Assembly (NCBI GenBank): GCA_029721435.1
Contig: CM056580.1
Location: 74,797,367-74,861,366 of the forward strand
DNA: 64,000 nt
DNA from: Gymnothorax reevesii
Taxonomy: Eukaryota > Chordata > Actinopteri > Anguilliformes > Muraenidae
Direction: 5' to 3'
The first letter of the stretch is position 1. Every line of letters begins with the position of its first letter. Shown here one piece after another: positions 13,141 through 23,976 of the stretch. A model generated the notes under the pieces. That model searched no databases and was not told the origin of the DNA. It saw only the letters and a program-made list of their open reading frames with translations. The position numbers and the translations under genes were made by a program.

Positions 13141-14146
13141 TAAAAATGGCTTCTAAGTCTACTGATTTAGGCCATATCCCTTCATCTGTCTGTCTGTCAG
13201 TGCGGGCATGCTTCCGATCTTTGGCGAGGGACTTTGCAGTCTCTGACCAGCTTGAATTGGTTTCAGTGTATTTGCATGTAGTTTGTTTGCTCATTGAAGA
13301 CATTGCACTGGTGTGTGTCTATAATGTAATTTCTAATGCTGTGGAAGGCGCACTGGATGCCAGAGTGAGCCAAAGCAATAACTACGCTCATAATTTATAT
13401 GCTATTTAATATACTTATCACATTGATTTGCACGGATACTTGAGGCTATTACAGTTGGGAAGAGTAATAAAAAACACTTTGAATAAAAAATGTTCCTAAA
13501 TATTCCCTTAGTTCCACACTGAAGCAACGCAGCCATTAATAACTGAGAACAACTGAACTGATTATTTAAGTTTTCCGTTCATGTATTAACACATGCAAGA
13601 AGTGGGTCAAACAATGCCATTGACTCTCATGACGCAGGTAACACTGTCTCAGTCTTTTATGTAGCAATGATCAATTTTGACCTTCAGTAAACATTCACAT
13701 AAAAAAAAACATTCATGTTGTGGATTAATTGCTTCCACTGCACTTCTGATACAGTGCACTCACCCCTGCTGTGCATTCCCCTCTGTACTGTACTTCGCAC
13801 TTATCTTTGACTGTTTGTGTGATGTGAAAACAGTGCAGGGCAGGTGAATATCCTACAGTTGGTTTAGTGGTGTCCCCCGGCTCTGATTTTTCAAGGTCAA
13901 GGTATGCGTAGCAATGCAGAGGCGAGACATGGTTTTCCAAGATCTGTCGGCCTGCAATTACAGGCAAATTGACCTCCCTCAAACTCCACCGCTAGTCCCA
14001 AACCTTCATTGTCTTGGTCTTTTGTCCCAGGTGAGAGACCAATTAGTGAGCAGTGAAGTGCAGCAGCAGCGTCAGTGTTTAAAGTTTAAAAGGCCACCAT
14101 GCTACAGTTTTCGCCTCCAAAACTGCCTCCCATTTAATCAGCCTAA
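13140..14146. other. Presumed PEBP4 intron, no feature recognised
   Basis: Open frames of 85-93 codons occur on both strands but overlap one another and match no family I know. No paired splice sites consistent with a PEBP exon were found. Confidence 0.35.
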
Positions 14147-14695
14147 TGCCGCATTTCCACCAAACGGAAAACAAATATTTCTAGTGGACAGGTGACATTC
14201 AAAGTCAATGCAAAGACGTGAATACACGCGAGTTCACCCCAGGCGGCGTGTATCACACGACGCGAGTGGCATGAATGACTCAAATGTGCAAAATTCACAT
14301 TTCACTCAACTTCAAAATATTTATATTTTGCAAACAATTCAAGCGGGTGGAGCAGTTTTCTGAATAGCATCATTGCTAATAGCAGCAACTTCGACGAGCT
14401 AGGCTACCTATATTCAAGCCGTATTTACATTGCTTGAGATAATGGGAGCGCTAGCTAACGTGCTTTTTTTTCTCTAAAGATCAATATTTTGATGTTGAGT
14501 GAAATGCGAATTTCCTGTATTTGAGCCATTTGCGCGCATCATTTGCGCCATTCGCATTGCGAAGCGTCTCCCGCGAGATATGCGTTTCCCGGCGCAAACT
14601 AGTCTCTTTTTGCGTGTATTTGCGTCTTTGTATTGACTTTGAATGTAATCTGTCTTCGCAAATATTTTGTTTCTGTGTTTGGTGGAAACGTAGCA
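14147..14695. mobile_element. PIF/Harbinger-like MITE with long terminal inverted repeats
   Basis: The left end TGCCGCATTTCCACCAAAC and the reverse complement of the right end TGCTACGTTTCCACCAAAC pair. Similarity continues inward for about 85 bp, including a shared ATTCAAAGTCAATRCAAAGA block in both arms. The copy is flanked by TAA on both sides (14144-14146 and 14696-14698), the 3-bp TWA target duplication typical of PIF/Harbinger. At 549 bp with no transposase reading frame it is non-autonomous. The match of end sequence, arm structure and target site makes the call fairly firm; the exact family is inferred. Confidence 0.8.
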
Positions 14696-17600
14696 TAAAT
14701 AGAGCTGCAGTTTGTTGAGGCTGACCTGAATATCACTCACAAACTGGGAGCTTTTAAGAGGGACTCAAAATAGTCAAAACACAGGAAGGGAAAAAAAGAT
14801 ATAATCAGATTAATCTTTGATTCAATGGTGGACTGGCGGTCTGGTCATCCTGATGGGGTGCTGGACGACTGGGCCCTTGCAATGCAAACTTCTTTACAAA
14901 GAGAAATGAAACGGAAAGAGAACAAGCAAATGCTTTGCAAGTAGCCTATTTCGGCAGCTCAGGTGAAAGGGCCGCCAGCCCACTGCAGTGGGGAGGTTAT
15001 CATTCTTTCAATTCAAATCGCGTTACTTTATTTCTTTTACTGACTTTTCAGATGATTTCAGTGGTTATTCCCCTACTCCCCATCTCCCCTGCTGCCAGTG
15101 ATAACTTAGTTGGCATTCCCCGCTAGAATATTTGCTGGACTCAGGCGTACTTGAGGATATCACACATTTACTTGAGTTAGTGGAAGCCACAGACATTTTA
15201 AGTGATCAAAAGAATATGCAGTTTATTATTTTGTTGGGGTGTGGCCTTGTTTTCGGGCTGAAGGTGATGCCAGTTGCAGGGTGGTTTTTTTTTCTTTTCT
15301 TCTTCTTCTTGGTTTTTATTTGTGTTTTTATTTGTGTTTTTGTGGGCCGGTCTGTCTGAAAAGTGTGGGGCCGTCAAAATCCCTAGTTCGTCTCTGCTCA
15401 AACATGAATTTTTGAGATGACAAGTGTGTGAACCACAAATCTGATCTGAGGACAGTGGCTGTGAGGACATTGGCCAATACAGATTACTGAAAAACATTAG
15501 AGAATTAGCCATTTCAGCATTCCGGGTGCGCATTTGCGACCAGGTTTAGGTCAAAGGTCACAATTACCCGAAGTGCGATTGTCATTACCGACAATAGCAG
15601 TAGGTTGCAGGTGTTACTTTCGGAAAAAAGCCTTTACTCCCAGCAAAACCGCATATAGCCGAACGTGGCTAGTTAGTGACATTTTTCCGTTGCCGTGTGG
15701 CTTATTAGTTGTTAGCTAGCTTGTGGATGATGGATTTTATGAAGAAACACATTTAGTGACAGCTAGCTAGCTTGCTAGATAACGTGGAATATGTTAAATT
15801 AGCTAGCTAGCTAGCCTTTCTATTTACAATGATACCGCATCCGTAATTTAGACAGGATACAAAAATATTAAGCTCAGCAGAGTAGAGATGCTGGTACTAG
15901 ATTCTATCTCCTTTAGCTAATTTTCATCTGTTGTCCACAGTACTCATTAACAACTTCCATCATATACATTCATAATTCCCACCTACATTCAAAAATTGGG
16001 TGCAATCGCACAGAAAATGGAACAAATCCATTTTTGGCATATGCAGTTCCATCAGATATTGCAGTGCAAATCCACTGAGTGTATAACTACGGCAATCTCC
16101 GGTCAAGGCCTCCAAATATTCCGGGGAATCAGCTAAGGGACCCCGTTATTTGGGAGCGTGCTATGGTGGTTCTAATCTTGTAGCTGACCAGCCAGTTACG
16201 TTGGCAACCTGTTAGGGAATCCATGATGGTTTTCCTAACCCCGACTGACAGCTTTTGTTCAAAAGTATGTTTACCCTAAATTCAGACAATTTTCTGTTTC
16301 GCTATTACTTCGCTGCATGCTTGTATAATAACTGGCCGGCGCACACTCCCGCTGGCACAGCTCGACATCTTGGGCAAAAACTAACCGGGAGGGTTACTGT
16401 ATCCATTCTCTGGCTAGTTGGCTAGAGAACGAACTAATGTTGCTTCGTGTTGACATATTATGTTATATGAAATAATATTAGAATTTCACCACCTTAGAAA
16501 ATAGACCACAGACTCTCTAGACATTATCATCCATATTTTTCAATAAAAAATCTTCAGTCAGAAACGCGGCCAGTGGATCAAGTTCCGTGTCTCGAATGTG
16601 CCTTGGTGGGATAACGGTCCACAGACGACTAGAAAAGTCCAAGGGTTGGCGGTCAGGCTAGCCGAGCTGTCGTAACCCCCCTCCCGCAGACAGCCAGGCT
16701 AGACCCAATGGTTAGCGGCAGGTCTTGGCCTTCCTACTCTAAAGCACGGGGCCGTGTAGGCTTGTGCTGTAGCCTAGCCACGACAATCGGATGAGACAAC
16801 TCCTGCGCAACAATGACGCCATGAGGCCCGGGCATGAATATTTTAGCTTAGTGATCGTGCGTCGGTGAGTGCTTGTTTCCATATGGCAAGGCCTCTCCCG
16901 AATTTGATCACCAACATATGATCACATTTGGAGTGTTTCTGATCGAAGACCACAAGGGGATCCAAGGGGAAAGGGGTGGGGGGAATGGGTGTCTGTTATG
17001 ATGAATTATGTTACATTTGGTAACACTCATAAACGCGTTGTCGTGAATAATGTCTAAGTTTCAAGAAAGGGTCATTCAGACAGTGAGGTCATGAGGTCAA
17101 AAGAATGGAATTCACCTGTCTTTTCTCGCGAACATGGCTCATGGGACGCGTTACCGAATGCAGCATTAATCGCACATATCTTCATGTGGAAACCATAGAC
17201 AGTAAAAGGTGGAAACAAGCACTCACTTAGTTTTTTCCATTTTTTCAGGTAATCATGACCTTTGACCTAACCACTTCGTGCATGTGCGCCCGTAATGCTG
17301 AAATGCTTATGAAAAATGGGAAAAGATGATTAATATGTTTAGGTGGCTTAACAGCATTTGATTTAAGAGGATATCCAGTACCAAATGCGGAACCAATAAA
17401 ATGTCTATCAAACCTTACTGCATAGATGGGAAAATTTTTACAGCCAGGATTGTGAACAACTGATAATTTGACAGCACACCTTTTCCACCAGCAGTTCTAT
17501 TGGAGGGCACCCTTGTCTTGAATTATAAGTCAAATACTTCCATAGAAATGGGAAATACAATGAACGAGGTGAATATTTTTCATTTTTTTATCTGTCTCAT

Positions 17601-18700
17601 TCATAAGCCCTCAGTTAATTGTACTGTAAGGACTGTTAAATTTGTGAGCAACTGTAATTTTCTTGACATCCCTTAGGGGGAGCATTTGTCTGGTGAATAG
17701 AAGTTAAAGTTGCAGAAGGGTGAGACTGGTACAGTTGACATGACTCTTTCGAGAAGGGTCTACTGATGGGGTGATAAGGTTTTTTTTTGGAGTTGGGGGG
17801 GCTTCCCAAATTTACCATGAGATGATGTTCTAGGCATTTTTTACCCAGTGCTTTTTATGCTCATTCCTCCCACGCAAGTAAGCGACCTCAGCGGTACATA
17901 ATCACGTCTGTCAGGCAAGCGCTTCTCACTCAGAGCTGCCTGTAGTGAAGTGGCCGTCCGAGAGGACTCCAAGCAGATGGGCTTTCATTTTTCAAAGGTT
18001 CAAATGGCCTGTGAAAGAGAGATTTAATTCAGCTCATCTCAACCAGAATTCCTGTTCCTAGGCAACCAGGAGTTCATATACAATTAATAATATGGGAATT
18101 TGCCATCCTGAAATTCAATCAGCTACTTAATTTGGCTGGGCATTGTCTTTGTGTCCAGATATTGAATATTGTAGATCCCATGTGGAGCAAGCATTGACAC
18201 TCTTAAGCCCAGATCTGCTGGAGATTGCAGCCCAGTGCCTAGTCGAGTCTTATGTCCGATTCCTACTAAGCCAGGGTTTTCAGCCCACAAGTGACTAATG
18301 CGCCGAGTCTCTCTAGAACTCCCAAGGTCCATCCGTCCTCAGTAGGAAAACATATAATTCAGCGCGCCACATGTGCTGCATATTAGGCACGTTGAACGTC
18401 TATTGAAAAATTATTCAAAAATGCAATATCCTGATACATTTCAATTCAAACGCTAAAAGGAGATTCTGCCCTTTTCTGTGTTTCTGCGAATATTCCTGTC
18501 TTCCTCGCACTCAGTGTCTTAGACTCTATCTTTCTTGCCCTCTGATCTCAAAGGAAATGTCACAATATTTTCTAAACATTGACACGGAATGAACTTGCGG
18601 ATTGCAGTTCATTATGGCAGGAGATTAGTACTTATGAAATGATCATTTTATGAACTCAGTATTTTGGAGACAATGTTCTCACCCTCACGATCTCACTTCT
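14696..18700. other. Presumed PEBP4 intron; GCTAGC-rich stretch and unclassified repeat-like DNA
   Basis: No exon was recognised. A pyrimidine TTC-type tract lies at about 15290-15312. GCTAGCTAGC-type runs recur at about 15710-15815. The segment 16300-17230 is locally more GC-rich and contains a perfect 17-bp inverted repeat (16865-16881 with 17210-17226), which may be an old transposon. Confidence 0.35.
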
Positions 18701-18717
18701 TAGTGTTCGGTAATGCA

Positions 18718-18926
18718 ATCCAAGGTAATGCACGGCTATGCATTGTACATACACAAAAAACAGCAGTATGTGTCACAGTATTTCTTAGTATCCATACAAT
18801 AATTTGGTGTGACAGTGTAACTATTTTTTGTTACTGTAAGGTCATGTCCTCCAAGGTAATATATGGCTATATACTATATATACAGAAAAAAATACAGTGC
18901 GTGTCTCAGAATACTTAAGTTTCCAT
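18718..18926 (+). repeat. Diverged two-copy tandem duplication, ~133-bp period
   Basis: The block starting TCCAAGGTAATGCACGGCTA at 18718 is repeated at about 18851 as TCCAAGGTAATATATGGCTA. Both continue through an A-rich core and a GTGTCWCAG motif to TCCAT. Substitutions are frequent, so the duplication is old. No coding potential was recognised. Confidence 0.75.
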
Positions 18927-18929
18927 TAG

Positions 18930-20050
18930 GTAATGCCATGTGATACAGTTTTGTGGGCCGGTCCCCCTGCACTAATTACTGTAGATCCCTCCTGAAATCC
19001 TCGGGATTCTTCAGCCAATTCAATGGGGACTTGTAATGAATTTTAATTTGTCAGTTTATTTTTATAAATGTCAGAATTATAAGAATTGTGGGTGCAGACA
19101 TATAACCTCCTCCTGTCACGGCTAAATGCTTCATACCCTCGCTGGGTGAAGAATGATCATTATCAGAACTGATCATTTCTTATAATTTGTCATATTCAAC
19201 GATAGGTCGTAAATTATATGCAAATTGTACATGGTACCTTTTGTCAACTTATGGAGGTAGTTTTCATTTGCCCCTCCTTATTTTAAAAAAGTTGAGGAAA
19301 CTTAAAAAGTAATGTTCTTGTAAATACTTTTTTTTTTTTGAAAAACCGAGAAGCCTGAAAATTCCCTTCATTATTCATGGATGTGGTAAATCACTTGTGC
19401 AGGAATTAAAGGTGGGTTATGTTGTATTTTGGTTGAGAGCCATTTTGCCTGTTTTAGCCATTGTTCTTTAAGCACACAGGGCTTGCTTTTCATCGTTTGA
19501 TGATACAGCGACCGTGGGGCAATAATTCATTATGGGTTTGTTGTTGGTTTTTCAGAACTATTTGCTGTCCCTTTCAAATGATTTTTTGTCATTGCATTTT
19601 TTTTCTTAATTTGAATTACAAATTTGTTCTAGTATAAAAGTTCATCTGAAATTTTGGTGAGACTAATGAAGTCTGTGCTTGTTTTAGCCACAAAGCACTT
19701 GCATGCTGGTGATCAATTGCACTGGTGATGCTCTCTCTCTATCATTCTATTTCTCTATTCTCTGTGTATAAGTCTCTGTGTGTAAGTCAATTCAGGGGTT
19801 TCATTGGTATTGCAAACAATAAGTACACATTGACGAGGCATGAAAAGTCACTAAAATAAAAATTAAAATCATGATGTTAGTTTGTCAATCCTCGAGTACT
19901 TCATCAGATAATTTAAAAGAATGTTTCCCCAACGATATTTTGAAAATAGTGGAGAATTTATAGTCATTTTGTGACTGGATGTTTCTTTGTTACAGCCCTT
20001 TCATTAAAAGACAGTTGATACCGGTAATACAGCCTTGACAGAGCCAAGAT
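18930..20050. other. Presumed PEBP4 intron, no feature recognised
   Basis: AT-rich intronic sequence without repeats, RNA genes or exons that I could identify. Confidence 0.35.
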
Positions 20051-20059
20051 CTCAACATC

Positions 20060-20330
20060 ATCAGATGCTGTCTAGGATTACTTGGAGAGACCAACACAAT
20101 TGAGACAGCGAGCTAGCATAAGAACTGTGGCAAGTGCTCCAAAATTATTGGAATAACCAAACAGCCGATGGTCTCATAAGACAATGAAATAACAGGACAT
20201 CGTTCCTCATGAGAAAAGGGGGAGAAATCCCAAATATGGATTTGATTTACTTACTTTTGTCACTTAATTACTTTTGGTATTTTTTTCTTGACAGAATTCT
20301 TTTAAACATGCCTAAACCTTTTGCCAAGTA
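20060..20330 (+). pseudogene. 3' remnant of a Tc1-type transposase and element end
   Basis: The stretch from the GGAGAGACCAACACAATTGA block through AGAACTGTGGCAAGTGCTCC resembles the C-terminal coding and 3' untranslated part of a common fish Tc1 family, including the ELWQVLQ peptide and a downstream TATGGATTTGATTTACTT block. Stops interrupt the frame and neither terminal repeat could be defined. This is recognised by resemblance only. Confidence 0.55.
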
Positions 20331-21253
20331 AAGTAAATCTTTAACAGGGCAGAGATTCTTCCTCATTCCTTTTAACTCCACATTTATTTCCTGAGCTTTT
20401 CTCAGTCAAAGAATCAATTTAGCCAAATATTGAAAATGCTGTAAGTGAATAGAAAAGTCAGCTAAATGGTTGAATTACAGTGAAAACAACAAAATCCTAC
20501 CAAGCATTTTAATGTTGTGGTTAAACTTGGATAATTTCACTGACCCCATGGACAAATCTAGAAATGAGTCACACTGACTTCAAATCAGTGGCAAAATAGC
20601 TTTTTCTTTGAAAAAAGTCATGTAAATACATGTTTAATTGTAATTACAAGATTAAAATGCTCATTAAGGAATTTTAAGATTACTTTTATGGTATTACAGG
20701 CACTGTGATTTATGTTGGTAATGTCCTGGGGGTATTGTTTGTGTAGGCATGCAGTCCACAGTAAGGCTGAGATTGGGCAGATGCAGTGTTACCTCCTGCT
20801 ATGCAATGCTGCTGTATTTAGTATGTCATTGACAGTGCAGTGACTCACCTCCTTATTTGTCATTGATTGAAGGCCTATAGTCTCCTTTCGCTCCTCATGA
20901 GCACTAGGAGAGTCCAAGTGATTTTTGGGTCTTTTGATCTGCCAGTAATTCTCTTTTGTTTCATTTTCACAGATGGAGAATTGTTTTGATTGAGTTATTG
21001 GAATTTGTTCAGAGCAGCTGAAGGAAAAAAAAAACTGAGAAAGTTTTTTTTTTCTTTTTTTCTGTTAGATTTACTTTTGTGTTTGCAGTTTCCCCAAATC
21101 TTTCTGACAGACATCTTTATGATTGCAGGCAGTTGTTTTTGTGTTGTTGTTCATTCTGTCTTAGTGTGTGTTTATCATAATTAGCTGTCTCAAAGTAGTT
21201 CAGGTGAAAATGAGCAATTCTATCACTCTCATACTTTTTCTCTCATCTAACAG
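20331..21253. other. PEBP4 intron immediately upstream of the exon at 21254
   Basis: No separate feature was recognised. The last 30 bases form a strong pyrimidine tract ending in TAACAG, the splice acceptor of the next exon. Confidence 0.6.
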
Positions 21254-21299
21254 GGAAGTGACCTGAAGAAAGGTGTCTTCAAAGGCTCGGTTCTGACTG
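21254..21299 (+). CDS. pebp4: PEBP4 internal coding exon (GSDLKKG exon)
   Basis: This 46-nt exon encodes GSDLKKGVFKGSVLT plus the first base of the next codon. It follows a strong acceptor (pyrimidine tract, CTAACAG) and ends at a GTAAGA donor. Human PEBP4 has a closely similar segment, G-A-D-L-K-K-G, just before its APSPP motif. PEBP4 is a secreted or vesicular member of the phosphatidylethanolamine-binding family, which folds as a beta sandwich with an anion/phospholipid-binding pocket; mammalian PEBP4 is linked to restraint of MAPK and Akt signalling. The exon enters at phase 0 and leaves at phase 1. The other frames of this interval hold stops or no family resemblance. Upstream exons (signal peptide, DPDAP motif) were not found and presumably lie before the window. 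Confidence 0.88.
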
Positions 21300-22313
21300 G
21301 TAAGAATTGTTGCATTTATTTGTGTTTTATTTGTTTATTTGCTTTGTGTGGGCGTTAATTGGATTCAACTCCAGAGGGAACGTTTTTTTTAATTATCAGT
21401 ATTTCTACATAAAGTACAGAAATGGATAATGCTCCATTTGTAAGCACCTTACCCAAGTCTTATTTACTCATCGATTTAGGCCTTGTCATACTGCATTTTG
21501 CCGTGGGAAAGCAGGCATTAAAAGTATGGCAAGGCTAAAAATGGCTGCTATAATTTAGCTGTGGTTTGTAGTGATTGCTCTTCTGGCTGGTCCCAGCACC
21601 TTCTGCTTCCCTCAGCCTTATTTTGCCGCTGTGGCCTGAGGTACTCCTGAGCCACGCTTCATGGTGTGTGAGGGAAGCAGAGGGGCAGCCAAAGTAATTC
21701 ATCCTTTTCTGCCGAAGCCACTGCGCTGCTCTGTGCTCTGCTCAAAAGCATTGTGGCTGGTGACACTTGACTCTCTTCCCCAGAGACTCCCCCCACATAT
21801 AGGCATCATATGTAGTCATTATGGGGAAAAGAATTAGAGGGTAGGTCCATCAAAGCCTGAATGAAAGAAAAGAAAAGGAGAGTGGGTTGACCTCTCACCT
21901 TGGATAAAGTTATGAAAGCTAGGCAAAGTGGGGGACTGGGCACTAGTGCGGCATTCTGTAAAATGTGTTTGCTCGGCCTGCAGTGCTGTGTCCTGTTTCA
22001 GTCATGCCAACAGGCAGTCATGACTTGTGGACAGTTTGTGCAAATAAGCAGCGGATCCAGTAGTCACACCCCTGTACGCTTGTGAGACTGTTCCTGTTTT
22101 TCATCTATCATCCTCTACATTGTAGTTTTTTCCACAATGGAAAAACACAGTTGCATTTATTCCCTCTTTATCTGAGGGGTCAGAAATATGAGAGGAATTG
22201 TCATTAAAATGGTTCTTGCTGATGTTTCACTGAGCATTTTAATAGTTTTTTTTTCCTCTGGCAATGGCTACATTAGGTTTCAGCGTCAAACTCCTGCTCT
22301 TTCTCTCATTCAG
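21300..22313 (+). other. PEBP4 intron, 1.0 kb
   Basis: It is bounded by GT at 21300 and AG at 22312-22313, with the pyrimidine tract CTCTTTCTCTCATTCAG before the acceptor. No repeat or RNA gene was recognised inside. Confidence 0.85.
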
Positions 22314-22430
22314 AATATGCTCCCCCGAGCCCCCCCAAAAAAGTTGGTTTCCATCGCTACCAGTTTATGTTGTTTGTGCAGCCGACTGACAAGACCCTGA
22401 GCCTCAGCAGAACGGAGTCCTCCTCACGAG
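22314..22430 (+). CDS. pebp4: PEBP4 internal coding exon with GFHRYQF signature
   Basis: The 117-nt exon encodes, after a split Glu codon, YAPPSPPKKVGFHRYQFMLF and then VQPTDKTLSLSRTESSSR plus one base. The GxHRY motif is the hallmark of the PEBP family and shapes its ligand pocket. The preceding PSPP and the Q-F after HRY match PEBP4 better than PEBP1, which has HRYVWLVYEQ. The segment after the motif is Ser/Thr-rich, as PEBP4 is weakly conserved there. The acceptor is CATTCAG and the donor is GTATGA (weaker than consensus at +4). Phase 1 in and phase 1 out join correctly with both flanking exons. The identification does not depend on any one residue, because three separate exons agree in order and phase. 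Confidence 0.93.
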
Positions 22431-22439
22431 GTATGACTG

Positions 22440-23600
22440 GTGTGGTCAGCTTCCACCTACATTCTGAGGACGCCAAAGCACCAAACTCACCAAACATACC
22501 TACTCAATGAACATGCAGGCATCCTCGGCTCAGAAATGTATGCTCATCTAGAGATCATCCTGCCCCTCTGAATTTAGACATCTACTTTTGTACGTAACTG
22601 GAGTGTTCACTCAGCAAACACGTGCACATGCTACAGGACGGAGCGCACTGACCATACCCAGCACACAGAACGAACCTACGCAGATGAAAATCCCAGCTTC
22701 AAACCTATGCGCACAAGCAAATCTCACAACCCACTGAACACACCAACACAACTTTCTCACGGAGGCATCAAGTTAGGCACGCCTACGAAAAGAAACACTG
22801 AACACCCATACTCTGAACTCTACTAAACCTTCACACACACAATGACTGAGCGAATCCGCTCTCAAAACATAGTACTATCCCAAATATGTCTTTTTGTAAC
22901 TGCAAAAAGTGTTGGACACAGCACTACTATCAAGCACTGACACACCTTAGAGTATATTATTTACTGAATTATTTGACCCCCTGGTTTAACATTTTAAGCA
23001 ACCTCATTCAAGCTTGTATGTTTTAACCGACCTTTTTCTGTGATGACGTTTCCATATCCATCTCTACGGAATTCAAATACAAGTGCGGCATTGAAGTAGT
23101 ATATTGGTCCGTTCTGCTCCCTTTTATTTCTCTATTGTTTCGAGTACGGCAGGACATCATCAGCCGCACATATAATTGCAAGCTCTTAATTCAAAACCCT
23201 CTGCTTCCAGTTTCCGAAGATTATTTTCTCCAAGTGCTCGAACCTAATAAGGGAAATGCTAATGAAGTTAGTGAGACAGTGCGTATCTCAGAGAGCTAGC
23301 TAATTGGGTCATACTCAGAATCCTTGAGCCCACGCACACCTGCAGTGGCCTCTGCAACATTAAAGACCACTGGCTAATCTCCTGCCCCCCTCCTTGTCTC
23401 CTGCCAAAGCAGAGCAAATTTCTCCTGCCCCAAAGGGGCTGAGGGACCCCTGGGCCAACCTGAGCTGTCTATGATCTAGAGCAGAAGTGTTAGAATGTAC
23501 AGTGGTGCTACAAGCTTGGCAGAGCTGGGGGACATCTCTGCTGATTACAGGCACTTTCAAGCAGCTGTTCTTGTGAGGACATGTGTCCAAAAAAGCAGCC
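22440..23600. other. Intronic stretch, no feature recognised
   Basis: Neither exon nor named repeat was seen. Sequence 22600-22860 is rich in CACA and ACAC words but is not a true microsatellite. Confidence 0.35.
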
Positions 23601-23604
23601 GTGA

Positions 23605-23735
23605 CATTTTTTTTAGCTCGCCGGGACGAATGTCCGGAGAGCTATTGTCGTGCGTCCGCATCCGTCCGCGTGCAGAAAAACTTTAACCTTGCCATGGCGA
23701 GCTTTGTTGTCTTTCTGACAACTCTTGTTTTTTTT
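23605..23735 (+). repeat. GTCCG-rich interspersed repeat fragment
   Basis: It starts AGCTCGCCGGGACG and carries AGAGCTATTGTCGTGCGTCC with CGTCCGC repeats. A related block, AAGCTATTGTCGTGG, recurs at about 28125. Such GAGCTATTGTCGT plus GTCCG runs are frequent in teleost interspersed repeats. Boundaries and class are not certain. Confidence 0.5.
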
Positions 23736-23739
23736 TTAG

Positions 23740-23925
23740 ATAATTTTTTTGGGATTTTTTCCTTTATTTGATAGTTATGCTGTGTAGAGAGACGGGAGGG
23801 TTGGGGAGAGGAATGGGGGTGGACATGCAGCAAATGACCCGAGCCGGAATCGAGCCCAGGTCGCTGCAGGAAGGACACAGCCTTTATGGTATGTGTGCTT
23901 AGACCGATGAGCCACCAGGGCGCCC
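23740..23925 (-). mobile_element. tRNA-derived SINE
   Basis: Read on the minus strand it begins GGGCGCCCTGGTGGCTCATC, giving an A-box-like TGGTGGCTCATCGG (23904-23917). It has a B-box-like GGCTCGATTCC at 23856-23846, one mismatch from the GGTTCGANTCC consensus, then a tail with GCATGTCCACCCCCATTCC. The same head and body occur in a very common teleost SINE. The A-to-B spacing fits an RNA polymerase III promoter. It lies antisense to PEBP4 and directly before a TTA microsatellite. Confidence 0.75.
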
Positions 23926-23950
23926 CAGCCCTAACATTGTTTCTGTGCTG

Positions 23951-23976
23951 TATTATTATTATTATTATTATTATTA
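23951..23976 (+). repeat. TTA trinucleotide microsatellite
   Basis: About eight ATT/TTA units directly abut the GGGGTTCAAGCC end of the next element. Confidence 0.9.

Noticed and set aside
14474..14740. 88-codon minus-strand frame inside the PIF/Harbinger MITE
   Set aside because: It lies mostly in the terminal arm, shows no transposase or Myb-like motif, and is only the arm read through.
23846..23917. A functional tRNA gene suggested by A-box and B-box matches
   Set aside because: The arms do not fold into a cloverleaf and the body continues into a typical SINE tail.
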